Of a stretch of DNA of 64,000 nucleotides, positions 44,318-52,856 are shown piece after piece. The notes beneath the pieces were generated by a model that made no database searches, had not been told where the DNA came from, and saw only the letters and a program-made list of their open reading frames with translations. Origin of the DNA: JAXDJH01 sp034663635 (GTDB taxonomy: Bacteria > Actinomycetota > CADDZG01 > WHSQ01); the NCBI GenBank assembly GCA_034663635.1, contig JAXDJH010000008.1, forward strand, positions 145,893 through 209,892, written 5' to 3'. How positions within the stretch are numbered: the first letter of the stretch is position 1; each line of letters opens with the position of its first letter. The translations under genes were made by a program, and so were the position numbers.

Positions 44318-45346
44318 TCAGCAGGCGGGTGCTTTTGGCGCGGGACGGATCACTTCCGAGGGTGCCTGCGGAAGCTCGGCCATCAACAGACCCGGCACCG
44401 CGGCGATGGTCGCCGCGAGATCGTCAGGTTGGATGCGCTCGTCCTTGCCATCGCCGTCCTCGTCGCCCCAGGTGTAGAAGAACCCGCCGGCCTTCGGGCC
44501 ACAGAGCGGTCCTTGCAGACGGATCAACGCCTTGACAGCGCTCGCGGGGGGTGCGACTTCTGCTGCCGCGTAGGCTTGGAGAACCATCCCCGTCGAGTTC
44601 GCGTTCGTCTGAGTGCCGATCCCGAAGCCGTATCCCCAGCCACCGTGAGCTTGGTCGAGGGCGCGGTCGAAGAACGCGAATGGATCGTTGTTGGCTTCCA
44701 CGGGAGCCGGGAGCCCCTCCAATGCCTGCACCGCCGCGGCGGTCGTATCCGTGTTCGCGACGTCGATGTCAACGGGCCCCAACGAGCAATCTTCATCCTC
44801 GGCCGGACTGGAAGGCTCGAGGTATTGCCAGCCTCCTCCGGTGCATTGCGCGGCAACCAACCAATTCGTAGCCAGTGGCAATGTCGCCGGCGCAGCAGCG
44901 CTCTCAAGGGCGAGCATCGCGAGAGCGTGCCCCAGCACCGAGGTCTGCGCGCCGTAGCGGCCGTCGAGTTGAGCAGTCGCCTCTATCTCGCCGACCAGAT
45001 CGCGGTCGGCGAAAGACCTCGGATCCGATCCTGTCGCGCTCACCGCTAGGACGACCTTCGCAAGCTCGCCGGTCGTGTCGATCTCTGTCTCATTGGCCTC
45101 GAGGTAGGCAACGCCGCGCGCTATTGATGCCGGGCCTCGGCGGGTTGCAACCAATGAGACAACCGCATCGGCGGTCGAGCCGATCGCAGACAGCGCCTGG
45201 AACGAACCATCCGGGCTCTGGTTGGCGATCATGAAGCGCGCGCCGAGCCGGGCTCTTCTTCCGATCGGGACAGCTGCGTCAACCGGTGACACTGAGACGA
45301 CTGTCGATGCCACGACGAGCATCGCGATCAACGAACGACGGGTCAT
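44318..45346 (-). CDS. Secreted alpha/alpha-barrel protein under a cobalamin riboswitch
   Basis: 342 residues from the ATG at 45346 (GGAAGGAG upstream; signal peptide ending VDAA). The mature protein is built from terpenoid-cyclase/prenyltransferase-like repeats: FMIANQSPDGSF, GRYGAQTSVLGHALAMLAL, NWLVAAQCTGGGWQYLE, DVANTDTTAAAVQALEGL and GGWGYGFGIGTQTNANSTGM, i.e. paired helices of an alpha6/alpha6 barrel. The same fold forms the N-terminal domain of intrinsic factor and transcobalamin. The upstream cobalamin riboswitch links it to vitamin B12, so a surface B12-binding protein is the best guess; a C-terminal DUF4430-type beta domain is not seen. It is not an enzyme of the squalene cyclase type, since the DxDD acid motif is absent. 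Confidence 0.82.
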   Translation of the reverse strand: MTRRSLIAMLVVASTVVSVSPVDAAVPIGRRARLGARFMIANQSPDGSFQALSAIGSTADAVVSLVATRRGPASIARGVAYLEANETEIDTTGELAKVVLAVSATGSDPRSFADRDLVGEIEATAQLDGRYGAQTSVLGHALAMLALESAAAPATLPLATNWLVAAQCTGGGWQYLEPSSPAEDEDCSLGPVDIDVANTDTTAAAVQALEGLPAPVEANNDPFAFFDRALDQAHGGWGYGFGIGTQTNANSTGMVLQAYAAAEVAPPASAVKALIRLQGPLCGPKAGGFFYTWGDEDGDGKDERIQPDDLAATIAAVPGLLMAELPQAPSEVIRPAPKAPAC

Positions 45347-45378
45347 TCGTCGCTCCTTCCCCCGGTCCGCGCCGGGCA

Positions 45379-45404
45379 CAAAGAGAGCCCCGACGAAGCG
45401 GGGC
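45379..45404 (-). terminator. Riboswitch expression-platform hairpin
   Basis: Minus strand GCCCCG and CGGGGC pair around a CTTCGT loop, followed by TCTCTTT. It lies between the riboswitch aptamer and the start codon and probably stops transcription when cobalamin is bound. Confidence 0.65.
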
Positions 45405-45464
45405 CCGGAAGAGCGACTAGCTGCCATCCGGCTCACCCTCTGCCTCGAAGGGTCCTCAGAGCCT

Positions 45465-45598
45465 CAACGTCGCATCGGGTTTTCTGGCTCGTCCGTTAGC
45501 TCAACGGACCTACAGTTGCGGGACAGCGCCGGCTTTCGACCGGACTTACCCCTTTGCGCGTTCTTGCCGGCGATCATAAGCGGAGGCAACCGATCGGC
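45465..45598 (-). ncRNA. Cobalamin riboswitch
   Basis: Minus-strand blocks follow the cobalamin aptamer in order: a P1/P2 start (GATCGGTTGCC), then GCAAAGGGGTAAGTCCGG, then GCTGTCCCGCAACTGTA, then the variable hairpin GTCCGTTGAGCTAACGGAC, then the B12-box-like GAGCCAGAAAACCCGAT, which pairs back with the start. It lies upstream of the alpha-barrel gene and is followed by a terminator-like hairpin. Ends are estimated to within about 10 nt. Confidence 0.9.
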
Positions 45599-45620
45599 CA
45601 TTCGCCTCGTCTATAGGATC

Positions 45621-46530
45621 GTGAAGGTGCCCGGGCGGGCTCTTGTTCTTATCTGCGCACTCGCTCTCTTAGGAGCGTCTCCAGCGCATGCCGGAGTCAA
45701 GCTCCGACCGGGAGACTCTGGCGGGGCAGTCGTGTTGTGGCAGAAGATGCTCAATCAGCTCACCCTCGCGGACGACTCCCCACCCGTCACTCTGCTAACT
45801 GAGGACGGCATATTCGGCCCCAAGACGGCCGCCGTAACGCGCAGCTTCGAACGAGGCGCTCAACTCGAACGGGACGCCATCGTCGCGGCGAGAGAACGCC
45901 GGATCTGGGTCGGGGCTTTCATGACATGTTGCGGGGCGATCAAGCCGACGATCTCGCACGGCTCTTACGGGGACTGATGTCGGGCTCGCCCAATGGTCCT
46001 TGAACAAGTGGTTCCGAACGAACGGTCCAGATGGCATCCGGCTCACGATCGACCTGTCCTTCGGGCCGCAGACAGACCAAGTCGTTCGGAGGTTCCAAGA
46101 GGCGAATAGCTTGCAGGTGGACGGCGTGCTGGGCCGGCGAACGTGGGCTGCTCTCCTGGGCCAGAGCCAGACTCGCACGAAGCCCGCTGAACATCGCGTC
46201 GGTGTGGTCAACGATTGCTTCCACGCACGGTCGGAGCCGAAGCTGATGATCCTCGCGTGCGCCGACGCCGGGTTCCGGTCCTTCCGACTCGAATGGGGCG
46301 AGTGGTCGGCTCGTCACGCGATCGGTCGAGGGGTGTTCAGGTTCAACGATTGCGACCCGGCATGCGTGGTGGGAACGCTCCACCGACGCGTGGGCCGCAT
46401 CGTTCTGAGAGAGCCGCAGTTCTGCAAGTCGCTCGACCGCCGGGTGTTCATGAGTGGCCGGGTCATCTTCGACAGGCCGTTCAAAGGCGACAGGGGAAAC
46501 CCGATCGGTCCGGGCTGTCCTTCGAAATGA
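45621..46530 (+). pseudogene. Secreted peptidoglycan-binding protein, frameshifted
   Basis: Two frames together make one protein of about 302 residues. The first (GTG 45621 to 45977) has a signal peptide (ending AHAG) and a peptidoglycan-binding-like repeat (LRPGDSGGAVVLWQKMLNQ, DGIFGPKTAAVTRSFER). The second frame continues with a matching repeat, TDVGLAQWSLNKWFRTN then LSFGPQTDQVVRRFQEANS and VDGVLGRRTWAALLG. Removing one G from the GGGG run at 45969-45972 joins them as SYGTDVGLAQW. The C-terminal domain (about 190-302, two or more Cys pairs) recurs in actinobacterial secreted proteins. Either a pseudogene or a sequence error; the rest looks intact. Confidence 0.75.
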
Positions 46531-46619
46531 GTTCCAAATGCCTAGTGCTGCTCGTTCTGATGCTGATGGCGACGGCCTGCACAGATGGCCGCACCCTTGG
46601 CCCGCCCCTTGGACAATAA
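46527..46619 (+). CDS. 30-residue lipoprotein peptide
   Basis: The ATG overlaps the TGA of the preceding gene (ATGA). The product starts MSSKCLVLLVLMLMATAC, a lipoprotein signal with lipobox ATAC, and has only 13 residues after the cysteine (TDGRTLGPPLGQ). A very short lipopeptide; lipoprotein signal fragments of this type are known to act as signals in some Gram-positives, but no evidence for that here. It may also be an accidental frame; coupling and lipobox favour a real gene. Confidence 0.55.
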   Translation: MSSKCLVLLVLMLMATACTDGRTLGPPLGQ

Positions 46620-46720
46620 AGATGGTTATCCGAGGCCTATGCGCGACGTTCAAACAGCGCGATAGTGAACAGGTCGGCCACCGCCTCCCAACCTTTATCC
46701 GAGACGGATGGACCGGACTA

Positions 46721-46753
46721 ACAGACGCCTCTGGGTTCCTCCCGGGGGCGTCT
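46721..46753 (+). terminator. Possible terminator hairpin
   Basis: AGACGCC and GGCGTCT pair across a longer loop whose ends (CTGGG/CCCGG) also partly pair; only two T directly follow. It lies between 46619 and the gene at 46832. Confidence 0.4.
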
Positions 46754-46831
46754 TGACGTTTGGTCCGCCCTGCGCCCTGCGACCTGCGACCTTCAAGGGA
46801 ACCGCAGAAGGTCTTCTAGAGTCATATCGAC

Positions 46832-48004
46832 GTGGATCGGACGAAAGCGTTATCCGTTGTGATCGCGTCCACCCTGCTTGCATCCGCTGCGTGCTCTGTC
46901 AAGACGGTCGGCGGTGTGGCCTGCGAGCACGAGAGCGTCGCCGATGGATGCCTTCCAGAATACGCGGAGACCGTGGAGCCCTCGAAGGCCCTCTCGTCTC
47001 TCGGCGCGGCGGATTCGGGTTCCCGTCCGTTCGATTCACTCGACGATCTCCTCGGCAACGTCGTCTACAAGATGGGCGACGAACCGGCGGCTCCCCTGAC
47101 GGACGCCGTCATCGTCGCCGACATCATCGACGTCTCGCCGGGCAGTGGTTTCCGTATCGAAGGAAACGATGCACCCGGAGGCATCGAAACCGGATTCGAC
47201 GATCCGCGGGCCCTCTGGAGAACAGTCCACGTGAAGGTATCGGTGGTATCGACCGTCTCCGGTTCGGTCGGGGACGAACCACTAGTCGGGCTTTCCTTCG
47301 GGCCCGACACGCCGATCGGCGACATCGATCGAGAGCTGCGGTCGCTTGGGCAAGTGCTGCTCTTCCTCAATCGATCACCAGTCTTCGCTTACGCACCCGA
47401 GGTGTACGGCACCGTGATGGACGGCGCCTTGGTCGGCACCGTCCGGTCGGACGGCAGCATCCGCTTTCCCGTTTTGGAGTCCGAGGATGAAAAGGCCCTC
47501 TTGCACGAAGTCTCTACGATCGATGAGCTCGAAGCAGCGGGCGACGGTCCGAAACGACTGGTTCGTCTGAACCCCGATGGAACGATCCACGCGACCCTCG
47601 AGAGCAACTACGAGTTCGAGGAATACCCGGGGAGTCGTTGGTACGGGCCTGACGGCGAGCCTGTATCCGAGAAGACGAACATCATCAACGCGATCACGGG
47701 TCCGGAGCATTGTGGATGGCAAACCGCAGTGATGATGCACGTCGGTTGGCCGCCGGGACACGACGCGTCGGATGCGTCGGAGAGCCATCAGTTCATCAGA
47801 GATCCCGAAGGAGCCATCGGGGACGAGTTCACGGCGAGGTTCGACCGCGATGCAGAGCCACCACCGAGTGCGAAGAACAGTGGCTATCGAACCAACTTCA
47901 TGGAGCTATGGCTCGATCCCCAGGACACCGATTCCGCCTATCTGATCTTCAGCGACCATGCTGAGAAGTGGCCGCGTGCTCGCGAGATCGTGGCTTGTGC
48001 GTGA
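46832..48004 (+). CDS. Large lipoprotein of unknown function
   Basis: 390 residues from a GTG start. Signal with lipobox SAAC (18-21). The mature protein begins with a Cys pair (C30/C39) and includes VIVADIIDVSPGSGF and LGQVLLFLNRSPVFAYAPEVYG, segments common to cell-surface proteins that have a DUF-type domain named only loosely; the C-terminal part SDHAEKWPRAREIVACA, with EHCGWQTAVMMHVGWP before it, resembles secreted actinobacterial proteins in which a Cys/Trp/His segment recurs. No catalytic motif is clear. Confidence 0.75.
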   Translation: MDRTKALSVVIASTLLASAACSVKTVGGVACEHESVADGCLPEYAETVEPSKALSSLGAADSGSRPFDSLDDLLGNVVYKMGDEPAAPLTDAVIVADIIDVSPGSGFRIEGNDAPGGIETGFDDPRALWRTVHVKVSVVSTVSGSVGDEPLVGLSFGPDTPIGDIDRELRSLGQVLLFLNRSPVFAYAPEVYGTVMDGALVGTVRSDGSIRFPVLESEDEKALLHEVSTIDELEAAGDGPKRLVRLNPDGTIHATLESNYEFEEYPGSRWYGPDGEPVSEKTNIINAITGPEHCGWQTAVMMHVGWPPGHDASDASESHQFIRDPEGAIGDEFTARFDRDAEPPPSAKNSGYRTNFMELWLDPQDTDSAYLIFSDHAEKWPRAREIVACA

Positions 48005-48039
48005 CCGACCGGCAAGATGATCGAATCCGCACGGGTGCT

Positions 48040-48944
48040 TCAGGCCGGCTCCCCCAATAGATCGTCGAGGGTCGGTCCCAACTCAGGGAACTCGAATCCG
48101 AATCCCGCATCGAGCAACCGCTTCGGGATACATCTACGACCGGTTAGCGCGAGGGCAGGGTCCGATCGCATGACCAGAGCGCCCAGACGAACGGCCGCCG
48201 CGGGCGCAGGTGGAGACCAAGGGCGGTGGAGGTGCCGACGCAGCTCGCCCATCAGCGTCGCGTTCTGCACGGGATGTGGACTGGTGACGTTGAGGATGCC
48301 CTCAAGCTCTGTATCGATGACGAAGCGGACCGCTTTCAGCTGGTCTCTCACGTGGATCCAGCTCACCCATTGACGACCGCTGGAGATCCGACCCCCGAGC
48401 CCAAGGCGGACAACCTTCGAAAGCCTGTCGAGCACCGGCGTGCCCGGTCCAACACCAAACTCATACGAAAGATGACCTGTCTTGATGCGTTCGCGTCCTT
48501 AGCTGCCTCCTCCCAAGGACGCGCTACGCCCGGCATCTGAGGGGGTCCGTCAGGGATCGGTGAGTCTTCGGTTATCACGGCGTCTCCTGCATCTCCGTAG
48601 ATCGCGGTTGTGCTCGCCTGCAACCAGAAAGGAACCGGGCGGGGGCGGCCTTGAGATGCCTCAACCAGCGCGCGCGTTGCTGCTACACGGGAGCTCTTGA
48701 GCAACTCGATATTGCGCGGGGTGGGCCGTTTGTCGACGAGCTCGCCGGCGAGATTGATGACAACAGCATCGTCCAGCTCGCTCGCCCAAGGGCCGACAGA
48801 CCTACCGTCCCAGGTCACTTGCCTGAAAGGGAAACCGTCACGCGGTGACCGGGTAAGGACCACTATCTCGTTGTCCGCTTGGGAAAGATCCGCAGCGATG
48901 CGGCGACCGAGTGCACCGGTCCCTCCGGCGATGACGACCTTCAT
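48040..48944 (-). pseudogene. NAD-dependent epimerase (TIGR01777 group), frameshifted
   Basis: About 300 residues in two frames. The N-terminal frame (ATG 48944) has the NAD loop VVIAGGTGALGRRIA, then VINLAGELVDKRPTP, AST(T)AIYGDAGD and RPWEEAA, all typical of the YfcH/TIGR01777 family. It runs out of frame near 48450. The other frame resumes with VLDRLSKVVRLGLGGRISSGRQ, WVSWIHVRD and the C-terminal DUF1731-like segment GRRCIPKRLLDAGFGFEFPE. One missing base near CCGGG (48446-48452) would join them as VLDxGTPVLDRL. Pseudogene or sequence error. Confidence 0.8.
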
Positions 48945-49327
48945 CCTTCGGCCATCGGGGTGCAGACCGCGTTCAGATCGGCGGTTGGCGGGGCATCGTC
49001 GGGCAACTCCGCGTCGCGCCACAAGGTGTCTTCACCCGGCGACATCTCCAGCGGCCCGCTCTCGACCAGTGGTTCCTGCTTGTCGGGGTCACCAGGTCCG
49101 AACAGGGCGCAGGAACCTTCTCCCTCTTGCGTACCGACCACCGGCGCGGTGACCGATACGCATCGATGCTGGGAACAATCACCGCCGAATACCACGACCT
49201 CGGTCATCGACGTCGACTCGAAGGCGGGATCAGGGCTAAACGGGCCGCAAGCAACTCCGAGGGTGAGAGCCAGCGTTGCGCCGGCGATACGCAGGGTTCG
49301 CATCGGGTCCGCTAGCTGTCGTCGCAT
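48941..49327 (-). CDS. Lipoprotein of unknown function
   Basis: 128 residues from the ATG at 49327 (GAGG upstream); an ATG at 49303 would also leave a complete lipoprotein signal. Lipobox GVAC. Six cysteines in the mature part and an acidic Pro-rich tail. The stop overlaps the ATG of the TIGR01777 gene as ATGA, so the two are coupled. No family is recognised. Confidence 0.75.
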   Translation of the reverse strand: MRRQLADPMRTLRIAGATLALTLGVACGPFSPDPAFESTSMTEVVVFGGDCSQHRCVSVTAPVVGTQEGEGSCALFGPGDPDKQEPLVESGPLEMSPGEDTLWRDAELPDDAPPTADLNAVCTPMAEG

Positions 49328-49458
49328 GTTGGACCTCACGCTCTAAAAAGGGGATCGACGGGTCGGAAGAGCGGTGACGAATCCGTTGGAACAAGGCTAC
49401 TCCTGCCTTCAATCGGACCCGAGGTCCGGGGACTTTCTGGATGCGGGAGGATGAGGTC

Positions 49459-49761
49459 GTGAAGCGCTTCGTCGCTGTTCTCGCCCTGATCGTCTTGGCG
49501 ATCTCCGGGTTCGTCGCGTTTCGGACTGTCGATACCTGCCACGACTATCAGGATCGATACAAGAAGTTCGTCTACTCCGAGATGATGAAGAACTCCCCCA
49601 TCATCATCGATCCCGATGAGCTGTTCGGTGAGCCTCCGTGGTTGTGCGAGAAACCGTCGGGCATGCTCACTGCCGACGACCGTGCGCGTTACAACCGCGA
49701 AGGGATCGGGCCGAACGAGTTCACCGATGAGATGCGCGAGGCAGCACGGCGGCGATCATGA
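49459..49761 (+). CDS. Single-pass membrane protein
   Basis: 100 residues from a GTG start at 49459 (GGGAGG upstream; the ATG at 49441 lies in front of that site). One N-terminal membrane segment (about 4-22), then a hydrophilic outer domain with two Cys and DYQDRYKKFVYSEMMKNSP. No family is recognised. Its stop overlaps the next ATG (ATGA). Confidence 0.7.
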   Translation: MKRFVAVLALIVLAISGFVAFRTVDTCHDYQDRYKKFVYSEMMKNSPIIIDPDELFGEPPWLCEKPSGMLTADDRARYNREGIGPNEFTDEMREAARRRS

Positions 49762-50168
49762 GAACGCTCGCTCTCGCGGTCTGCGCGATCGCGTTCGTTG
49801 CTTGCGGTGGCGCGGAGGGGGCCGAGGGCTTCGCTCGCTTTGGCGTTTCGGTGGAGGCGCCGGCCGACGACATCGTTTCTAAAGACGGCCCCGCCAGCGG
49901 CGACATGGTGAACGGAATCGTCGAGCTGAACGCGTCCGACGGGACCGCTTGCTTGACGCTAGGAGGGTTGAGATTTGAGAGTGCCAGCCTGACGGGCGGC
50001 GAACAGGACATCGTCTTCCCAAGAGGGGCTTCGAACGCGGGCAACATCTGCGTCGACGCGACTGGGGCCGACCTCCAGGAGGTCGTCGATGATCCGAGTG
50101 GCTATCGGTTGGCGGTCGATCTAAGTAGCGGAGTCACCTCTGGCTCCGAGCTCGAGCAGAGTCGCTAG
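49758..50168 (+). CDS. Lipoprotein of unknown function
   Basis: 136 residues. Lipobox FVAC (13-16). The mature part is beta-rich: a segment IVELNASDGTACLTLGG and VDATGADLQEVVDDPSGYRLAV, a fold like carbohydrate-binding or spore-coat-like sandwich domains but unassigned. Coupled to the preceding membrane protein by an ATGA overlap. Function unknown. Confidence 0.75.
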   Translation: MRTLALAVCAIAFVACGGAEGAEGFARFGVSVEAPADDIVSKDGPASGDMVNGIVELNASDGTACLTLGGLRFESASLTGGEQDIVFPRGASNAGNICVDATGADLQEVVDDPSGYRLAVDLSSGVTSGSELEQSR

Positions 50169-50245
50169 CTCAAGACGAGTCATCTTGATCAGTCGGTAAA
50201 CGGCTATTTTCGAGACGCCGCTCGCGTCGATCGGGGTGGTGGCTG

Positions 50246-50701
50246 CTAGCCGGATCGATGGCGTCGTAGGGCGACGGTTTCCTTGCGATGCTCGAAGGCA
50301 GACTCGACGGTTGTAGCGAATCTTTCCGCATCGATCGGTTTCGTCAGGAGAGCAAACGCCCCCGCTCGAGTGATCCGGTCGACGTCCTCGCCGGTGGCGA
50401 AGCCGCTAACGACCATCGAATAGGTGTCCGGATAACTGTCGGCAACGTGACGGACCAGCTCGATCCCGTCCTCTGTGAACATATGCAGATCGGTGACCAC
50501 CAACCCGTAGGAACCGTGGCGCAACTCTTCCCGCGCCTCGTGGGTGCTCATAGCATTTCCGCAGTCGTAACCCTGCTTGCGCAACGTCCGGACCAACGAC
50601 ATCCGGTAGGCGGTGTCGTCATCGACCACCAAGACACGATCAACGCCTGGATCGGTTGGCAGAACGCCGGGCGCAGCGATCATCTCTTGGAGCTTCATCA
50701 C
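50246..50701 (-). CDS. Stand-alone response regulator receiver domain
   Basis: 151 residues. Receiver domain about 20-140: acidic residues D27-D29 (VVDDDT), phosphoacceptor D71 (VVTDLHM), switch Ser in VVSGFA and Lys in LLTKPID. A short N-terminal extension (MMKLQEMIAAPG). No output domain; no kinase nearby. A C-terminal basic tail RKETVALRRHRSG could contact nucleic acid or a partner. Confidence 0.92.
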   Translation of the reverse strand: MMKLQEMIAAPGVLPTDPGVDRVLVVDDDTAYRMSLVRTLRKQGYDCGNAMSTHEAREELRHGSYGLVVTDLHMFTEDGIELVRHVADSYPDTYSMVVSGFATGEDVDRITRAGAFALLTKPIDAERFATTVESAFEHRKETVALRRHRSG

Positions 50702-51034
50702 TCTCCTTCGTGTCCGGGCAGCCTCGCCTAGGCCGCACTACCTAGAACATCGACATCTGAGGGGGCGACTGGACGTCATTTCTCTATGGGCAGTCCGTTG
50801 CTGGCGTTGCGTTTGAGGGCGTCGCTGACTAGACAGAAGGTAGTCACTTCGCCTGCCCACACCATCTGAGCTCCATCGCCAGTGAGGTACATAGGTCGGA
50901 CGGCGTCTCATGAAGATAGTTGTGCCAGTCGTTGCAAGCGTCTAGTGGACGACCCGGTTCGATTCGTACGTTGAGCGTCACACGCGAGGACGCCCCTGGT
51001 TTTGACCAGAGGCGCCCTCTCAGAACTGTCTCTC
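50702..51034. other. Intergenic stretch without an evident gene
   Basis: No convincing coding region: short frames lack ribosome sites and codon pattern. A hairpin GCCCCTGGT / ACCAGAGGC lies near 50990-51012. A motif GGTTCGATTC near 50960 resembles a tRNA T-loop but does not extend to a cloverleaf. It probably holds the promoter of the receiver gene at its left end. Confidence 0.5.
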
Positions 51035-51061
51035 AAACAGCGCCCTCGAACGGCGCTGTTT
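51035..51061. terminator. Terminator of the dehydrogenase operon
   Basis: AAACAGCGCC and GGCGCTGTTT form a perfect ten-pair stem around CTCGAAC. It directly follows the stop of the DUF4386 gene (minus strand) and is symmetrical, so it can work from both sides. Confidence 0.8.
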
Positions 51062-51063
51062 GG

Positions 51064-51810
51064 CTATGCGGTAGCCAAGTTCGGTTCGACCCCGGGTACG
51101 CCTTCGCGGATGTCGACCGTCGTGATGGGCGGCTTCCTGAAACCCTTCCATGCCGCGTAGATGCCGAGTGACCCTTCCCAAGCGATCTCCGGCAGCGCCA
51201 TCAAGGACGAGGGGCCAGACCCGTTCTCGTACACGCCGAACAAGATGAGTCCGAAGGAAACGATCAACATCGGCCCGCCGACCAACCCCAACATGGCCAT
51301 GCGCCGAGGCAGAAGACCCGAGCGATACATGAGGTAGCCCAGTATCAAGCCGTTGCCAAACCCGACCACTAGGCCCGGACCGAACAGGAATGCCCAGTTA
51401 TATGTGGATGCGAGGGAATCACCCTGGACGGCGAGCGCGGTGGCCTGGGCTCCTGTAGCTCCGACCAAAGCTTGGCTGATGGACACCATGGAAATGATGC
51501 TCATGAGCCCGACCATGATGAACGCGGACTCCATTATCCGCGCGGCGACGTATCCGACCGCGAGGCCTTCGCTATGCCGCTTAACGATCGGATAGAGGAC
51601 GACCGCGGTTCCGATATTGGTAACGATCAGCAGGAACTCGAGAATCGCGCCTAGGTACACCTTGGTCTCGGAAACGGTGCTCGGGACGAAGCGCAGCTCG
51701 CTGAAGCTACCGCCCAGTCCATTCACGAAGAGAAACTTTGCTCCGATGCTGGTAACGAAGGTAGCTATGAACAGCCAGCCGAAGATCCGTGCAGTCCTTT
51801 GAGTGTCCAC
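51064..51810 (-). CDS. DUF4386 membrane protein
   Basis: 248 residues with six membrane segments. The pattern RIFGWLFIATFVTSIGA at the start, KRHSEGLAVGYVAARIMESAF in the middle and GLILGYLMYRSGLLPRRMA fit the DUF4386 family, whose function is unknown. It is the last gene of a three-gene operon with a DUF4389 protein and a zinc-type dehydrogenase, and ends at a strong terminator. Confidence 0.88.
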   Translation of the reverse strand: MDTQRTARIFGWLFIATFVTSIGAKFLFVNGLGGSFSELRFVPSTVSETKVYLGAILEFLLIVTNIGTAVVLYPIVKRHSEGLAVGYVAARIMESAFIMVGLMSIISMVSISQALVGATGAQATALAVQGDSLASTYNWAFLFGPGLVVGFGNGLILGYLMYRSGLLPRRMAMLGLVGGPMLIVSFGLILFGVYENGSGPSSLMALPEIAWEGSLGIYAAWKGFRKPPITTVDIREGVPGVEPNLATA

Positions 51811-51860
51811 CCAACTTCCTTTCCGTCGTATGAATAGCGCTCATGTTGTTTCTTCCTCGT

Positions 51861-52856
51861 TCACGTGCTCACAGTTACCGCCACTTTTCCTCGAGCGTGT
51901 CCTTCCGTGAGATAGCTGATGGCCTTTGGTGTTTCATTAAGGGAGAAAGTCCTGTCGACCGTCGGCGTGACCTCGCCCGCTTCGATTAGCTCCTTAATGG
52001 CGACCAGGTCTTCGGCGTTCTCTGAGTTCACGAACGCGATCAACTTCTGACCAAGGAAAGGCGACCAGAGCATCGCTCGGATGCTTCGATCAAACCCGCC
52101 GAACCACTTCCCATCGGTCTCAGCTCCCACAATGACGAGCGTCCCCTTCGGAGCGAGAGCCCGCCTCAGGTGTGACAACGACGAGTGACCTCCGGTGTCC
52201 AGGATCACGTCGTAGTGATGTGCCTTTGTGGCGAAGTCTTCTTTGGTGTAGTCGATGATGTGGTCAGCACCAAGCGACCGAACCAGGTCGACCTTCGTAG
52301 TACTGCATACGCCGGTCACATCCGCACCGAAAGTCTTGGCGATCTGGACGGCGAACGTTCCCACGCCTCCCGACGCACCGATGATGAGCACCTTCTGTCC
52401 CGGCTGAACCTTCCCGCTGTCGCGCACGGCTTGCAGCGCGGTCAAGCCGGAGATGGGAACCACCGACGCCTGCTCGAATGTCAGGTTCGCCGGCTTGGGT
52501 GCCAACTTGTCCTCGGATACGCGAACGAACTCGGCGTAGGAGCCAGAACCGATCCCAAACACCTCGTCGCCAGGCTTGAACCTCCTGACGTCCTTCCCGA
52601 CGGCTTCCACCACGCCGGCTACATCGCTACCGCGAACGGGGTTCTTCGGCGCTTTACGGCCGAGGTCCGGAATGATTAGGCGTAAGAAGTACGGCAGGCC
52701 TGTCATCAGATGCCAAACGCCTCGGTCGACGCCGGCAGCCCGCACCCGTACCAGAACCTCGCCGTCGCCAATCTCGGGCTTGTCGATGTCTCGTAGTTCT
52801 AGGACATCGGCCGATCCATATCTATCTTGGACGATCGCTCTCATCTTGGTGGTCAT
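51861..52856 (-). CDS. NAD(P)-dependent quinone oxidoreductase/alcohol dehydrogenase
   Basis: 331 residues from the ATG at 52856, coupled as ATGA to the upstream DUF4389 stop. Medium-chain dehydrogenase fold: GDGEVLVRVRAAGV at the GroES-like N-terminus and the cofactor loop IGASGGVGTFAVQIAK, followed by SLGADHIIDY. The catalytic zinc ligands of alcohol dehydrogenases (Cys/His/Cys) are absent, so it belongs with quinone oxidoreductases or enoyl reductases. Substrate unknown. Confidence 0.9.
   Translation of the reverse strand: MTTKMRAIVQDRYGSADVLELRDIDKPEIGDGEVLVRVRAAGVDRGVWHLMTGLPYFLRLIIPDLGRKAPKNPVRGSDVAGVVEAVGKDVRRFKPGDEVFGIGSGSYAEFVRVSEDKLAPKPANLTFEQASVVPISGLTALQAVRDSGKVQPGQKVLIIGASGGVGTFAVQIAKTFGADVTGVCSTTKVDLVRSLGADHIIDYTKEDFATKAHHYDVILDTGGHSSLSHLRRALAPKGTLVIVGAETDGKWFGGFDRSIRAMLWSPFLGQKLIAFVNSENAEDLVAIKELIEAGEVTPTVDRTFSLNETPKAISYLTEGHARGKVAVTVST

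Noticed and set aside
50940..50975. tRNA-like T-loop (GGTTCGATTC)
   Set aside because: No matching stem, anticodon arm or acceptor stem can be drawn around it.
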